Shown: positions 35,821 through 44,665 of the stretch, piece by piece
Numbering within the stretch: position 1 is the first letter of the stretch
Layout of the letters: each line of letters opens with the position of its first letter
Position numbers and translations under genes: made by a program
Notes under the pieces: model-generated
Told to the model about the DNA's origin: nothing
Databases searched by the model: none
Seen by the model: only the letters and a program-made list of their open reading frames with translations
From: Reichenbachiella agariperforans
Lineage (GTDB): Bacteria > Bacteroidota > Bacteroidia > Cytophagales > Cyclobacteriaceae
DNA length: 64,000 nt
Assembly (NCBI RefSeq): GCF_900142205.1
Contig: NZ_FRAA01000002.1
Coordinates: 618,282-682,281, forward strand
Reading direction: 5' to 3'

Positions 35821-36588
35821 TCATTGTAGTGTGATACTCACAGGACAATGGTCTGATTCCATGTAGCTCGGGTGAATTTCTGCTGCTGCCAGCTGAGGGA
35901 GCATCGACTCGCTTAGTAAGAAGTAGTCAATTCTCCAGCCAACATTTCGCTCGCGAGCTCCACCTCGATAGCTCCACCATGTATAGGCATCTACGGTGTC
36001 TGGGTAGAGATGCCTGAACGAATCTATTAGTCCTGCCCCGACGAAGTTGTCCATACCGTCTATCTCGGTCTGAGTAAAGCCAGCGGATTTGTTATAGTTG
36101 GCTTTGGGTCTAGCTAGGTCGACATCTTTGTGCGCGACGTTAAAGTCACCGCAGACAATCACGGGTTTGGTTTTTTCTAAGTTTTTGAGGTAATCTCTGA
36201 AGTCTGCGTCCCAGCCTTTGCGGTAGTCCAGACGACTTAGGTCATTTTTGGAGTTGGGTACGTAGACATTCGTCAAGTAATAGTTGTCATACTCCAGTGT
36301 CAGGATTCGTCCCTCTTGGTCATGGATATCTATTCCAAATCCTCTTGAGACAGAAATAGGTTCTTTTTTGGAAAGGATGGATGTGCCGCTGTAACCTTTT
36401 TTGATAGCGCTGTTGGAGTAGACATGGTAGGGAATCTCACCGAGTGCCTCTAGGATTTGATCGTCTTGGGCTTTGGTTTCTTGTAGACAGATGATGTCTG
36501 CGGCCATGGTATCTATGGACTGATGAAAGCCTTTTTTGATGGCGGCTCGGATGCCATTGACATTCCAGGATACGATTTTTTCACTCAT
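35821..36588 (-). CDS. xth: Exodeoxyribonuclease III / AP endonuclease
   Basis: The 255-residue endonuclease/exonuclease/phosphatase-fold protein begins IVSWNVNGIRAAIKKGF and contains IICLQETKAQDD, VPNSKNDLSRLDYRKGWD, VICGDFNVAHKDVDLARP and the C-terminal IDYFLLSESMLP and ESDHCPVSITL. All catalytic residues of the ExoIII family (Asn, Glu, Tyr, Asp, Asn, Asp, His) are in place. It cleaves DNA at abasic sites in base-excision repair and removes 3' blocking groups. Single gene in a - strand series. Confidence 0.94.
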   Translation of the reverse strand: MSEKIVSWNVNGIRAAIKKGFHQSIDTMAADIICLQETKAQDDQILEALGEIPYHVYSNSAIKKGYSGTSILSKKEPISVSRGFGIDIHDQEGRILTLEYDNYYLTNVYVPNSKNDLSRLDYRKGWDADFRDYLKNLEKTKPVIVCGDFNVAHKDVDLARPKANYNKSAGFTQTEIDGMDNFVGAGLIDSFRHLYPDTVDAYTWWSYRGGARERNVGWRIDYFLLSESMLPQLAAAEIHPSYMESDHCPVSITLQ

Positions 36589-36636
36589 ATGAATTTTTAT
36601 TTATCTAGATCAAAAATAAGCAATGTCTTTGGTATG

Positions 36637-37443
36637 TTATCGATTCTGACGAAAGTGATCCATGATGATCCATTGAAACAAACGTTGGGGTAGAATAGGT
36701 TTTAGTTTGGCTGCCAGTAGATCTAGTGGTTTGCCTATGGCGTAGCGTAGTTTGAGTTTTGGTTTTTGGATGATACGGTGGATGAGCTTGGCAACTTTGA
36801 TGGGGTTGTTACCATTTCGTTCTCCCTTGACGATGACCTCTAGGGCACGGTTGTACCCTAGCTGATATTCGGTACTGTCGTCTGCGATAGACAAAATTCT
36901 ATTTTGGGATATTTCGGTCATGAAATCTCCTGGCTGGATCAGTGCCACTTGAATGTTAGTCGGGTGCAGTTCCATGCGGAGTGCTTCAGCATAGCCTTCG
37001 AGTGCATGTTTGCTTGCAGCATAGTAGGCCTGATTTGGGATAGCAAATAAGCCCATGACAGAACTAATGTGGATGATTTTTCCAGACTTCTGCTGCCTCA
37101 TGTGAGGCAGTATGGCGTTGTTTGTATTAACTACACCCCAAAAATTGGTTTCCAATTGTTGACGTGCATCATCGGGATGTGTCAGTTCTGCAGGACCGAT
37201 GACAGATATACCAGCATTGTTGATCAGGACGTCTATTCGGCCTTCTTTATCAATGACTGTTTGTACAGCCGCAGCGATGCTTTTAGGTTTGGTGACATCC
37301 ATTTTCAACAGAAAGGGGTTGTCACCACTAGGCCTTCTGCTGGTGCCATAGACACGGTGACCTTTGCCAAAGAGATAGTCAAAGCATGACTGGCCTATGC
37401 CTGACGATGCGCCCGTGATGAAAATGACCTGCTGTTGATTCAT
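36637..37443 (-). CDS. Short-chain dehydrogenase/reductase
   Basis: A 268-residue classical SDR. The nucleotide-binding motif is FITGASSGIGQSC (residues 8-20), the structural NNAG is LINNAGISVIG, and the catalytic Ser, Tyr and Lys are in HISSVMG and YYAASKHALEGYAEALRMEL. The C-terminus carries an extra basic helix (AKLKPILPQRLFQWI), as in oxidoreductases acting on lipids or steroids, so an NADP-dependent role on a lipophilic substrate is possible. The next gene upstream (ROK kinase) ends two bases before, so they are probably co-transcribed. Confidence 0.86.
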   Translation of the reverse strand: MNQQQVIFITGASSGIGQSCFDYLFGKGHRVYGTSRRPSGDNPFLLKMDVTKPKSIAAAVQTVIDKEGRIDVLINNAGISVIGPAELTHPDDARQQLETNFWGVVNTNNAILPHMRQQKSGKIIHISSVMGLFAIPNQAYYAASKHALEGYAEALRMELHPTNIQVALIQPGDFMTEISQNRILSIADDSTEYQLGYNRALEVIVKGERNGNNPIKVAKLIHRIIQKPKLKLRYAIGKPLDLLAAKLKPILPQRLFQWIIMDHFRQNR

Positions 37444-37445
37444 GA

Positions 37446-38336
37446 CTATAGATATGCAGCGCCAAACACACCTGCCGAATCACCCAATTTGGGTTTTAGG
37501 ATTTTGGTATGGCATTCGGTGTTGAAGATGTGACGTTTGACAGACTCCAGTCCTTCGGTATATAGTGCGTCAATATTGCCAACACCTCCACCGATCACGA
37601 TCACGTCGGGATCTATCATGTTGATGATTGTGGAGATGGCTTGACCGTAGTATTGGATCAATCGATTGTAAGTTTGCTCTGCGACGGGGTCTGAGGATCG
37701 ATTTTGGATAATGTCAGCTAGACCTAATTTCTTTCCGCATTGTTCGTAGTAGTAGCGTTCTAGGTGTGGTCCCGCGATGACGGTTTCTACACAACCTGTT
37801 TTGCCACAGTAGCAGGGACCACCGCTCTCGTGGAGGAAGTTGTGACCCCATTCGCCTCCGATTCCGTTGGCACCATTGATGATCTGGCCGTTGACGACTA
37901 GTCCGCCACCGACACCTGAGCCCATGATCACCCCGAATACGACTTGTGCATCGGGAGCGGTATCAGGTACACAACCCATTTGCGTCTCTGCCAGTGCAAA
38001 GCAGTTGGCATCATTGGCCATGTTGACAGGGATACCCAAAATCTTTTGGAGATCAGCATGGACAGGCTGGCCATTGAGATGGACGGAATTACAATTTTTG
38101 AGTAGGCCAGAACTGGGGTCTGTAGATCCAGGGGTACCGATACCGATTTTTTCGGGAGAGAGGCCAGACGTGTCTTGGAGTATGTTGACGAGTTTTTGGA
38201 CTTGGTTCAAAACATGGGGATAGCCCTTGGCTCCCTCAGTAGGAATTCTCTCCCGATACAGTACTTCTTTTGTTTCCGAATCTAGAATAACCCCTTCTAT
38301 TTTCGTTCCTCCTAAATCTATTCCCCAAAGTTTCAT
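37446..38336 (-). CDS. ROK-family sugar kinase
   Basis: The 296-residue protein starts with the ATP-binding motif LWGIDLGGTKIEGVIL. It has the ROK zinc-binding signature GPCYCGKTGCVETVIAG (C.CG..GC.E) and the catalytic region MANDANCFALAE. These proteins phosphorylate glucose, N-acetylmannosamine or related sugars; the repressor type has an additional N-terminal HTH, which is absent here. Glucokinase or fructokinase is the most probable activity. The gene directly follows the SDR gene on the - strand. Confidence 0.87.
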   Translation of the reverse strand: MKLWGIDLGGTKIEGVILDSETKEVLYRERIPTEGAKGYPHVLNQVQKLVNILQDTSGLSPEKIGIGTPGSTDPSSGLLKNCNSVHLNGQPVHADLQKILGIPVNMANDANCFALAETQMGCVPDTAPDAQVVFGVIMGSGVGGGLVVNGQIINGANGIGGEWGHNFLHESGGPCYCGKTGCVETVIAGPHLERYYYEQCGKKLGLADIIQNRSSDPVAEQTYNRLIQYYGQAISTIINMIDPDVIVIGGGVGNIDALYTEGLESVKRHIFNTECHTKILKPKLGDSAGVFGAAYL

Positions 38337-38371
38337 CTATACGTATTGATTTGATCATGAAGACTCCAGTA

Positions 38372-39997
38372 TTATTCGAATACTGTCGCTTCTTTTATTT
38401 TTTGATTCAAAACTAATACTTCTTGCTCTTTCTGCGAATCAGACCACCCGAGCAAATTTTGCATTTGATCTGCGACGATTAGATGACTGCTGCGGACACT
38501 CTCCAAGTCAAAGAACAAACGTCCAGTTCTGTAGATATAAAAATCAGCGAGGTGATAGACCCATTCATTTGTGATACAGAATGCTACTTCGGCTTCTATA
38601 ATATTCGTTCCATTATGGGTCGCCTCTATGATGGCGTCTGTCTGTGTCCCGTAGAGATCGACCAAATAGGAAATCTCTATTTTGCTCAGGTGTGAGTTGG
38701 TTTTAGCGAGAGACTTTTTGTATTTGGTAATCGCCTTTGGGGATTTGAAGCCATTGCCAGGTAGTTTGTATTTCTTGGTTTTGCATTTGGGGATTTTCTT
38801 GCCTGTGTCGTCATGCCGTCTGTCGAGTAGTGTCTCGACAGCCCGTTTTGCCATTTTTCGATAGCCGGTTAGTTTGCCTCCAGCGATGGTGATGAGGCCC
38901 TGTTCGGAGATGAAGATTTCGTCTTTTCTCGAAATTTCAGAAGCGGATTTTCCCTCTTCTGCTATCAAAGGTCTAACACCAACCCAAGAAGAAATCACAT
39001 CTTCAGTTTTCAATCCCAAAGCAGGAAAGTAGCTGTTGGCCGAGTCGATGAGGTAATGCACATCGTCCATGGTGGTACGTAGGTCTTTGAGGTCCTGATC
39101 GTAGAAAGTATCTGTCGTACCGAGATAGGTGATGTCTTTTCGTGGGATCGCAAAAATCATTCGACCATCTGGTACGTCAAAGTAAAGCGACTGCTGGATG
39201 GGAAACTTCTCATAAGGAAGTACGAGATGAACGCCTTTGGTCAAATGCAGCTTTTTGCCCGTGACTTCCTCTTGATATTTTCGGATATCATCGGACCAAG
39301 GACCCGCTGCGTTGATGACGTAGTCTGCATATATTTTGTATTCGGTACCGAGTAGTTCGTCTTTCACTTCTACGCCAGCGATGACCCCTGCTTTTTGGAT
39401 GAACCGTGTACAGGCAGTATAGTTGATGACCTTGGCACCTTCGCTTTGTGCTGCTTTGAGTAGTTCGATGACCAAACGAAAATCATCTGTTTGGTATTCG
39501 GAGTATAGACCACCCCCCTCGATGTTGTTGTCTGCAAGTAGGGGTTCTAGTACTTTGGTATCTGCTGCGGACAGCATTTTGCGTTGGTCGGCTTTTTCGA
39601 CATCTGCGAGCACATCGTAGACCATCAGTCCTACCGAGGCGATGATCTTGCCATAGTTGCCATCTTTGGTTAGAGGCAACAGCATTTTTTCGGGACGGAC
39701 GAGATGTGTGGCTAGTTTGTGGAGAATGGCTCTTTCCTTGCCAACTTCTCGAACCAGCCCAAATTCGAACTGCTTGAGGTAGCGGAGGCCACCGTGGATT
39801 AGTTTGGTGGATTTGCTGCTGGTACCAGAGGCAAAATCGTTTTTCTCCACGAGTGCAACTTTGAGCCCTCGTGTCACCGCATCTAGTGCGATACCTGCTC
39901 CAGTGATACCCCCTCCGACAATGACCAAGTCAAAGTATTCGTTTTCAAGTGCACTGACAGTTTCGTGCCTTTTCTCCATCTGTAGGGATGCTGACAT
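38372..39997 (-). CDS. glpD: Glycerol-3-phosphate dehydrogenase/oxidase
   Basis: A 541-residue FAD enzyme of the DAO family. The Rossmann motif DLVIVGGGITGAGIALDAVT is followed by FASGTSSKSTKLIHGGLRYL, the typical GlpD substrate-binding block. ISSWVGVRPLIAEEG and ITIAGGKLTGYRKMA are the conserved second half, and the C-terminal helical DAO_C domain is present. It oxidises glycerol 3-phosphate to dihydroxyacetone phosphate and feeds electrons to quinones at the inner membrane. No glpF or glpK is adjacent. Confidence 0.93.
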   Translation of the reverse strand: MSASLQMEKRHETVSALENEYFDLVIVGGGITGAGIALDAVTRGLKVALVEKNDFASGTSSKSTKLIHGGLRYLKQFEFGLVREVGKERAILHKLATHLVRPEKMLLPLTKDGNYGKIIASVGLMVYDVLADVEKADQRKMLSAADTKVLEPLLADNNIEGGGLYSEYQTDDFRLVIELLKAAQSEGAKVINYTACTRFIQKAGVIAGVEVKDELLGTEYKIYADYVINAAGPWSDDIRKYQEEVTGKKLHLTKGVHLVLPYEKFPIQQSLYFDVPDGRMIFAIPRKDITYLGTTDTFYDQDLKDLRTTMDDVHYLIDSANSYFPALGLKTEDVISSWVGVRPLIAEEGKSASEISRKDEIFISEQGLITIAGGKLTGYRKMAKRAVETLLDRRHDDTGKKIPKCKTKKYKLPGNGFKSPKAITKYKKSLAKTNSHLSKIEISYLVDLYGTQTDAIIEATHNGTNIIEAEVAFCITNEWVYHLADFYIYRTGRLFFDLESVRSSHLIVADQMQNLLGWSDSQKEQEVLVLNQKIKEATVFE

Positions 39998-40153
39998 AGT
40001 TAGATAGTTTGGCTGAAATTAATCAATTCTGCGAGTTTGTAATTCGTCGCACGAAATTCTTAACCTAGCGATAATATGATTCAACAATTTAGGGTTAAAT
40101 CTGATTTGGATGAAATATCGGATGTGTTAAAATCATGTGTATTTTACAGCGTG

Positions 40154-40723
40154 ATGACCGAATTAGAATTATATATACAATCCAGTTTTGATCTGGAACC
40201 TGTGCATACTGCGGAGGTGGGAGAGTTATTCGAATCAGAGATGATCGACAAAGGTTCTTTTTTTACCAAAGAAGGTGCCCTCTGTGGCAAACTCAGTTTT
40301 GTCAAGTCTGGGTATTTGCGAGTTTTTAAATACCTGGATGGGAAAGAGGTAACACAGTGGATCTCCTCTCAGGGAGAGTTCGTGGCGGAGCTATCGAGTC
40401 TAATGTACGGGACACCGTCTCGGTGGAACATCGAGGCACTGACAGATTGCGAACTGTACACGATCTCTCAATCTAATTATCAGAAGATCGGTCAGATCGT
40501 TCCTCATTGGGAAGCGCTTGAAAAACAAATTATTGCTAAATGCTTTGTCAGTCTCGAGGATCGTGTGTTTTCTTTTCTGTCCATGTCAGCGGAGCAGCGG
40601 TACCTCAAGCTTTTTGATCAAAACAAGGAATTGATGAACCAGATACCTCTACAGTATCTCGCCTCTATGCTAGGGATGTCTCCCGAAACGATGAGCCGAA
40701 TCAGAAAAAAACTGAGTTCTTGA
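40154..40723 (+). CDS. Crp/Fnr-family regulator
   Basis: About 189 residues from MTELELYIQSSFDLEP. The cyclic-nucleotide-binding beta roll occupies residues 20-120 (FFTKEGALCGKLSFVKSGYLRVF, EFVAELSSLM) and the C-terminal part QYLASMLGMSPETMSRIRKKL is the helix-turn-helix. This is the short Bacteroidota type with a degenerate effector site, so cAMP binding is doubtful. A 26-residue upstream extension to 40076 is open; the shorter form fits family length. Divergent from glpD, with no clear target. Confidence 0.82.
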   Translation: MTELELYIQSSFDLEPVHTAEVGELFESEMIDKGSFFTKEGALCGKLSFVKSGYLRVFKYLDGKEVTQWISSQGEFVAELSSLMYGTPSRWNIEALTDCELYTISQSNYQKIGQIVPHWEALEKQIIAKCFVSLEDRVFSFLSMSAEQRYLKLFDQNKELMNQIPLQYLASMLGMSPETMSRIRKKLSS

Positions 40724-40785
40724 TTTATGTCAAGCGTCCGCAACGATATAACCACAACTTTTGCCTAACACTAAATAATATAACA

Positions 40786-41205
40786 ATGAAACTAGAAATT
40801 AAATCTCAAATTGACATTCATGCCTCTGCAGATAAAATTTGGGAAGTACTCATGGATTTTGATAGTTATCCTGAATGGAACCCATTGGTCAGGGAAATAT
40901 CGGGAAAAGCTGAAGAGGGACAACGGATCAAGGTTGTGCTGCCCGAGATGACTTTCAAGCCTGATGTATTGGCTGTATCAGAGAAGCGCGAGTTTAGATG
41001 GAGAGGAAAACTGGGCGTTCGTGGGCTGTTCGACGGAGAGCATTATTTCGTTTTGGAACCAACGGATAAAAATAATACTCGCCTGATACATGGCGAATCA
41101 TTCAGTGGCCTGTTGGTCGCTGTGCTCAAGAAAAAACTGGAAACAGGGACCCTTGATGGGTTTAAAGCCATGAATGAAAGTCTCAAAAAACGTGTAGAAG
41201 GCTGA
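40786..41205 (+). CDS. SRPBCC (Bet v 1-like) ligand-binding protein
   Basis: A 139-residue START/SRPBCC-type protein with the characteristic IDIHASADKIWEVLMDFDSY followed by PEWNPLVREISGKAEEGQRI, and a C-terminal amphipathic helix. This fold binds hydrophobic ligands. No catalytic motif is present. The start at 40786 (MKLEIKSQIDI) agrees with the family; the upstream part of the frame overlaps the Crp/Fnr stop and is not needed. The ligand is unknown. Confidence 0.8.
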   Translation: MKLEIKSQIDIHASADKIWEVLMDFDSYPEWNPLVREISGKAEEGQRIKVVLPEMTFKPDVLAVSEKREFRWRGKLGVRGLFDGEHYFVLEPTDKNNTRLIHGESFSGLLVAVLKKKLETGTLDGFKAMNESLKKRVEG

Positions 41206-41274
41206 TGTAATATGAATGGTTAAGCGCAGCTTTTACACTGGCTAATGAGGCATGGTCTGTCTGTCAGGCTTTGT

Positions 41275-41282
41275 TATCTTTG
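41275..41282 (+). promoter_or_regulatory. Candidate -7 promoter element of the following hypothetical gene
   Basis: TATCTTTG is a full match to the Bacteroidota -7 consensus TAnnTTTG and lies 26 bases before the ATG at 41309. It supports that start over the upstream one at 41252. No good -33 TTG was found. Confidence 0.35.
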
Positions 41283-41308
41283 TGGTTTCGATCATCAACA
41301 TATACCCT

Positions 41309-41950
41309 ATGAAATCAATTGTCCCATTTGCAAATGTCACAGATGCGCTAACCTCCTTGGATAACGGTGGACGTTTTTACAACTGGGTCTCAAAGGCTAA
41401 TGATGGAAAGATATCAACCTCTGAGCTGGCCAAGGCAGCAGGTGTATTCACCGACAAGGAACGCATGATGCTGTTCCTAGAGATGTCGCTGATGCAATTG
41501 TCTGATGATGAAAAACAACAGATTTGGGAGCGGCTTTCTACGGATTTGGTCCAGTCGTTTCAAAAGCATGCGCCACAGCAGATGTTGCCTTCCGAAGCGA
41601 GACTTCATGCAAAACCTTCGTCCATGGTCGTGGTGAAGGGCTTCACACGTTGGGTAGAATCTAAAGATCAATTTTCGGGTTTTATCATGGTGCCGATCAT
41701 GATAGACAAGGTGACATCTTTTACCATGATACCGATCGTCGAACAGTATGACCTCTATGAGCTCCGCGATCATGAGAGTGACGAGTATTTTTTGATTGCT
41801 CAGGCCAAGGGATCCGAACGTTTGCCAGACCAAACCATGCAGTTTGGTGGAGTGATCCGTGAGTTGCGCAGCAGGCAGGACAAGAAATCCGAGAGGGGAG
41901 TATTCTTAGAAGCGATCTACTATGCGCCCGTTAGTCAGGTTGGCGAGTAG
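41309..41950 (+). CDS. Conserved protein of unknown function
   Basis: About 213 residues from MKSIVPFANVTDALTSLDNG. A helical first half (NDGKISTSELAKAAGVFTDK, then ERMMLFLEMSLMQLSDDEKQ) is followed by a beta-rich half (FSGFIMVPIMIDKVTSFTMI, VEQYDLYELRD). The first half resembles an EF-hand-like helical pair without the calcium loop. No signal peptide, membrane segment or named domain is seen. It is preceded by a plausible promoter and followed by the hydrolase-OsmC gene. Confidence 0.65.
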   Translation: MKSIVPFANVTDALTSLDNGGRFYNWVSKANDGKISTSELAKAAGVFTDKERMMLFLEMSLMQLSDDEKQQIWERLSTDLVQSFQKHAPQQMLPSEARLHAKPSSMVVVKGFTRWVESKDQFSGFIMVPIMIDKVTSFTMIPIVEQYDLYELRDHESDEYFLIAQAKGSERLPDQTMQFGGVIRELRSRQDKKSERGVFLEAIYYAPVSQVGE

Positions 41951-42045
41951 AATGATAGGAACCAAAACCTATAGTTAGGTGTTTCGTCTCAATAGGGAGT
42001 AAAGTTATTTTACAGAAATTAGAAACCTGAAAACACCTCACAACT

Positions 42046-43254
42046 ATGCCTACCAAAAAATTAACCTTTCAAAATACTGAAGGTCATGAGCTGTCTGCTC
42101 ATCTCGAATTGCCGATCGATGCGCACCCGATCGCTTATGCGATTTTTGCCCATTGTTTCACTTGTAACAAGAACTTTCATGCCGTACGACATATCAGTGA
42201 AGCCTTGACGCATCAGGGCATAGCTGTACTTAGTTTTGATTTTACGGGATTGGGTCAGAGTGAAGGAGATTTTTCGGATACCAATTTTAGCTCCAATGTT
42301 GAGGACTTAGTGGCTGCAGCCAAAGCCTTGACGGATGCGTACGAAGCACCGAGATTGCTGATCGGCCACTCACTCGGCGGAGCAGCGGTGATTTTCGCTG
42401 GGCGACAGATCAAGAGTGTGGAAGCGGTCGCGACTGTAGGAGCCCCCTCTTCGCCAGCGCATGTGAGTCACCTGATACAGGGAGATATCGAAAAAATCAA
42501 AAACCAAGATGCCGCGGAGGTATCCATAGGCGGCAGAACCTTCAATGTCAAAAAACAATTTCTCGAAGATATAAGTAGTCAAAACATGCCAGAGATAGTG
42601 CGTGAGCTCAAAGAGGCGCTCTTGATTATGCATTCTCCTCAGGATGAGATCGTAGACATTAATCATGCGGCTAAGCTGTACGAGTATGCCATGCACCCGA
42701 AGAGCTTTGTGTCTCTCGATGGAGCGGATCACTTGCTTACGAGCGAAGGAGACTCACGCTATGCTGGAGATGTGATTGCCACATGGGCCAAGCGCTATCT
42801 CCCTAAAGTTGCTCCGATACAGCTCAAAACCAAACAACAGGTTGTAGTACAGATCGGGAGTGAGGGTTATGTATCAGAGATATTGGCAGGCAAGCACAGG
42901 TTGAGAGCGGATGAGCCACAAGATGTCGGGGGCAATGATTTTGGGCCGTCTCCTTACGAGCTGCTATTGTCAGGGCTGGGAGCTTGTACTGCGATGACGA
43001 TTCGTATGTACGCGGACCGAAAGGGTTGGGGTCTAGACAATGTCCATGTGCACCTTAGTCATAAGAAAGACTATGCGAAAGACTGTCAAGAATGTGATGA
43101 CAAATCCAAAATAGATGTAATTGACCGAACCATCAAGATAGAAGGGGATTTGGACGATGCGCAGAAGAAACGATTGCTAGAGATAGCAAACAAGTGTCCA
43201 GTGCACCGAACACTCCATAGCCAAGTGGAGGTCAATACCTCGCTGACCGACTGA
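42046..43254 (+). CDS. Alpha/beta hydrolase fused to OsmC domain
   Basis: A 402-residue bifunctional protein. Residues 1-260 are an alpha/beta hydrolase with nucleophile elbow LLIGHSLGGAAVIF and C-terminal catalytic His in SLDGADHLL. Residues 270-400 are an OsmC-like peroxiredoxin domain with redox cysteines in LLSGLGACTAMTIRMYADR and IANKCPVHRTLHS. Both active sites are complete. This fusion occurs in several bacteria and may detoxify organic or lipid hydroperoxides, with the hydrolase releasing the substrate; this is inference. A 3' fragment homologous to this gene lies 7.5 kb away, at 50.7 kb. Confidence 0.88.
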   Translation: MPTKKLTFQNTEGHELSAHLELPIDAHPIAYAIFAHCFTCNKNFHAVRHISEALTHQGIAVLSFDFTGLGQSEGDFSDTNFSSNVEDLVAAAKALTDAYEAPRLLIGHSLGGAAVIFAGRQIKSVEAVATVGAPSSPAHVSHLIQGDIEKIKNQDAAEVSIGGRTFNVKKQFLEDISSQNMPEIVRELKEALLIMHSPQDEIVDINHAAKLYEYAMHPKSFVSLDGADHLLTSEGDSRYAGDVIATWAKRYLPKVAPIQLKTKQQVVVQIGSEGYVSEILAGKHRLRADEPQDVGGNDFGPSPYELLLSGLGACTAMTIRMYADRKGWGLDNVHVHLSHKKDYAKDCQECDDKSKIDVIDRTIKIEGDLDDAQKKRLLEIANKCPVHRTLHSQVEVNTSLTD

Positions 43255-43266
43255 TTAGTCAGCGAG
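43239..43266. repeat. Inverted repeat at the osmC-fusion stop codon
   Basis: CTCGCTGAC (43239-43247) and GTCAGCGAG (43258-43266) form a stem whose loop contains the TGA stop. No T-run follows. The corresponding place in the remnant at 50.8 kb has a longer, complete terminator. Confidence 0.55.
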
Positions 43267-43358
43267 AGATAAAAAAAGCTATAGATTTGGATAGAGCATA
43301 TAAGATATAAAGTGCACTGTGTATTTTGCATGTACGCTATGGGTAAGAGAATTATAAT

Positions 43359-43670
43359 ATGAAGAAAACCGCTTATGGAACACCATACCTTCTTAACAGC
43401 CAGAACGAAAGAGTTCCATTGGAAAAAGAAGCCGCAATTGATGAGCTGTCAATTCAAAGTTTGATCTTCGAAGAACCCGACTGTCTTCCAATTAGTGATA
43501 TTGACGAGTCCTATAATCCGGTCATTCCAGTTTGCACGGAATTAAACACTCCTGTTGGTCCCTTGGATGTGCTTTTAGTATCTCGCCAATGGCGAGATAT
43601 GATCATACCCCAACTTTTAAACAAAGTAAATACGACTTTTAAACAAAATTGTGCGTTTTGTTTCTCCTGA
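43359..43670 (+). pseudogene. Truncated N-terminus of a PD-(D/E)XK nuclease-like protein
   Basis: The 103-residue frame contains LSIQSLIFEEPDCLPISDID followed by PVCTELNTPVGPLDVLLVS. That is the usual start of a family of restriction-like nucleases in which LDVLLV is followed within about 10 residues by LVECKLW. Here similarity stops after LDVLLVS, and the remaining 28 residues are unrelated and cysteine-rich. The break coincides with a perfect inverted repeat (43579-43599). It is therefore read as a gene cut by an insertion or deletion. The family assignment comes from memory of the sequence pattern. Confidence 0.55.
43579..43599. repeat. Perfect inverted repeat at the break of the truncated nuclease gene
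   Basis: TATCTCGCC (43579-43587), AAT loop, GGCGAGATA (43591-43599). It lies exactly where the nuclease-like similarity ends, so it may mark the end of an inserted element or a transcription stop. Confidence 0.4.
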
Positions 43671-43704
43671 TCTTTGTATCACATAAATTGAAAGAAGAAC
43701 AGAG

Positions 43705-44658
43705 ATGAACAATAACAATCAATTCGGAAAAAGAGGATGGACACCAGAGAGAATCGGCAACCTCAGTGGTAAAACATTCCTCATTACTGGTACAACAAGC
43801 GGAACGGGGTTTGAAGCAGCAAGAATATTACTCTCCAAGGGTGCGAAAGTTGTGATGCTCAATCGCAACCCTGTAAAATCAGAGGATGTCATAACTACCT
43901 ATAAAAACGAGCTAGGTAATGACATTGAAGTTTCGTATATCACGGTTGATTTAGGTAAAAAAGCTTCTGTACGAAAAGCCGCTGAAGAAGTACGGCAAAC
44001 GGTAACGCGCATTGATGCTTTAATGCTCAATGCAGCTATAGCCCAAGTGCCTAAACAAGTGCTTACAGAGGATGGATTTGAGAGCCAATTAGGAACGAAC
44101 CACTATGGCAATTTTCTTTTACAAGCCTTGCTGTTTCCACTAATTGAAAAATCCAAAGGGCGTATTGTAACGGTGGGAAGTATGGGATACAACTTAGGCC
44201 TTAAAACCATCAAGTTTGACGACATGAATTGGGACAAAGACTATAACGGTAATGCTGCCTATAGCCAAAGTAAATTGGCGCAGATCATGACTGTCTATGA
44301 ACTACAGAATCGATTGGAAAAAGCAGGTAAATCGGATGTGAAGACTTATGCATGTCATCCAGGGGCGTCCCGAACGTCTTTGATCAGGACAAGTGGTGGG
44401 TGGATGACCCGGTTCATCTGGCAACTCATGAAGTTGTCTCCACTAGTACAGTCGGCTGAAAAAGGAGCATTTCCCGAACTGATGTGTGCTACAGAAGAAG
44501 ATTTAGATCAAAAAGGATTTTATGGCCCCACAGGTCGAGGCAATTGGACAGGACCAGTTGGTGCTCATAAAATAGAACCCCACGCAAAAGATAAAGAAGT
44601 TGCAACTAGACTATGGGACGTTTCTGAAAATACTATTGGGCAAAAATTCAAAGTGTAA
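43705..44658 (+). CDS. Short-chain dehydrogenase/reductase (retinol dehydrogenase-like)
   Basis: A 317-residue SDR. The cofactor motif is FLITGTTSGTGFEAARILL, where the usual GxG is GTTSGTG; the catalytic tyrosine and lysine are in AAYSQSKLAQIM, and the LMLNAAIAQVP block is in the NNAG place. The extended C-terminus (VQSAEKGAFPELMCATEEDL) is characteristic of the retinol dehydrogenase/protochlorophyllide-like subgroup. It starts a set with an AraC-type regulator (seven bases after its stop) and a small membrane protein. The substrate is unknown. Confidence 0.85.
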   Translation: MNNNNQFGKRGWTPERIGNLSGKTFLITGTTSGTGFEAARILLSKGAKVVMLNRNPVKSEDVITTYKNELGNDIEVSYITVDLGKKASVRKAAEEVRQTVTRIDALMLNAAIAQVPKQVLTEDGFESQLGTNHYGNFLLQALLFPLIEKSKGRIVTVGSMGYNLGLKTIKFDDMNWDKDYNGNAAYSQSKLAQIMTVYELQNRLEKAGKSDVKTYACHPGASRTSLIRTSGGWMTRFIWQLMKLSPLVQSAEKGAFPELMCATEEDLDQKGFYGPTGRGNWTGPVGAHKIEPHAKDKEVATRLWDVSENTIGQKFKV

Positions 44659-44665
44659 ATAATCT

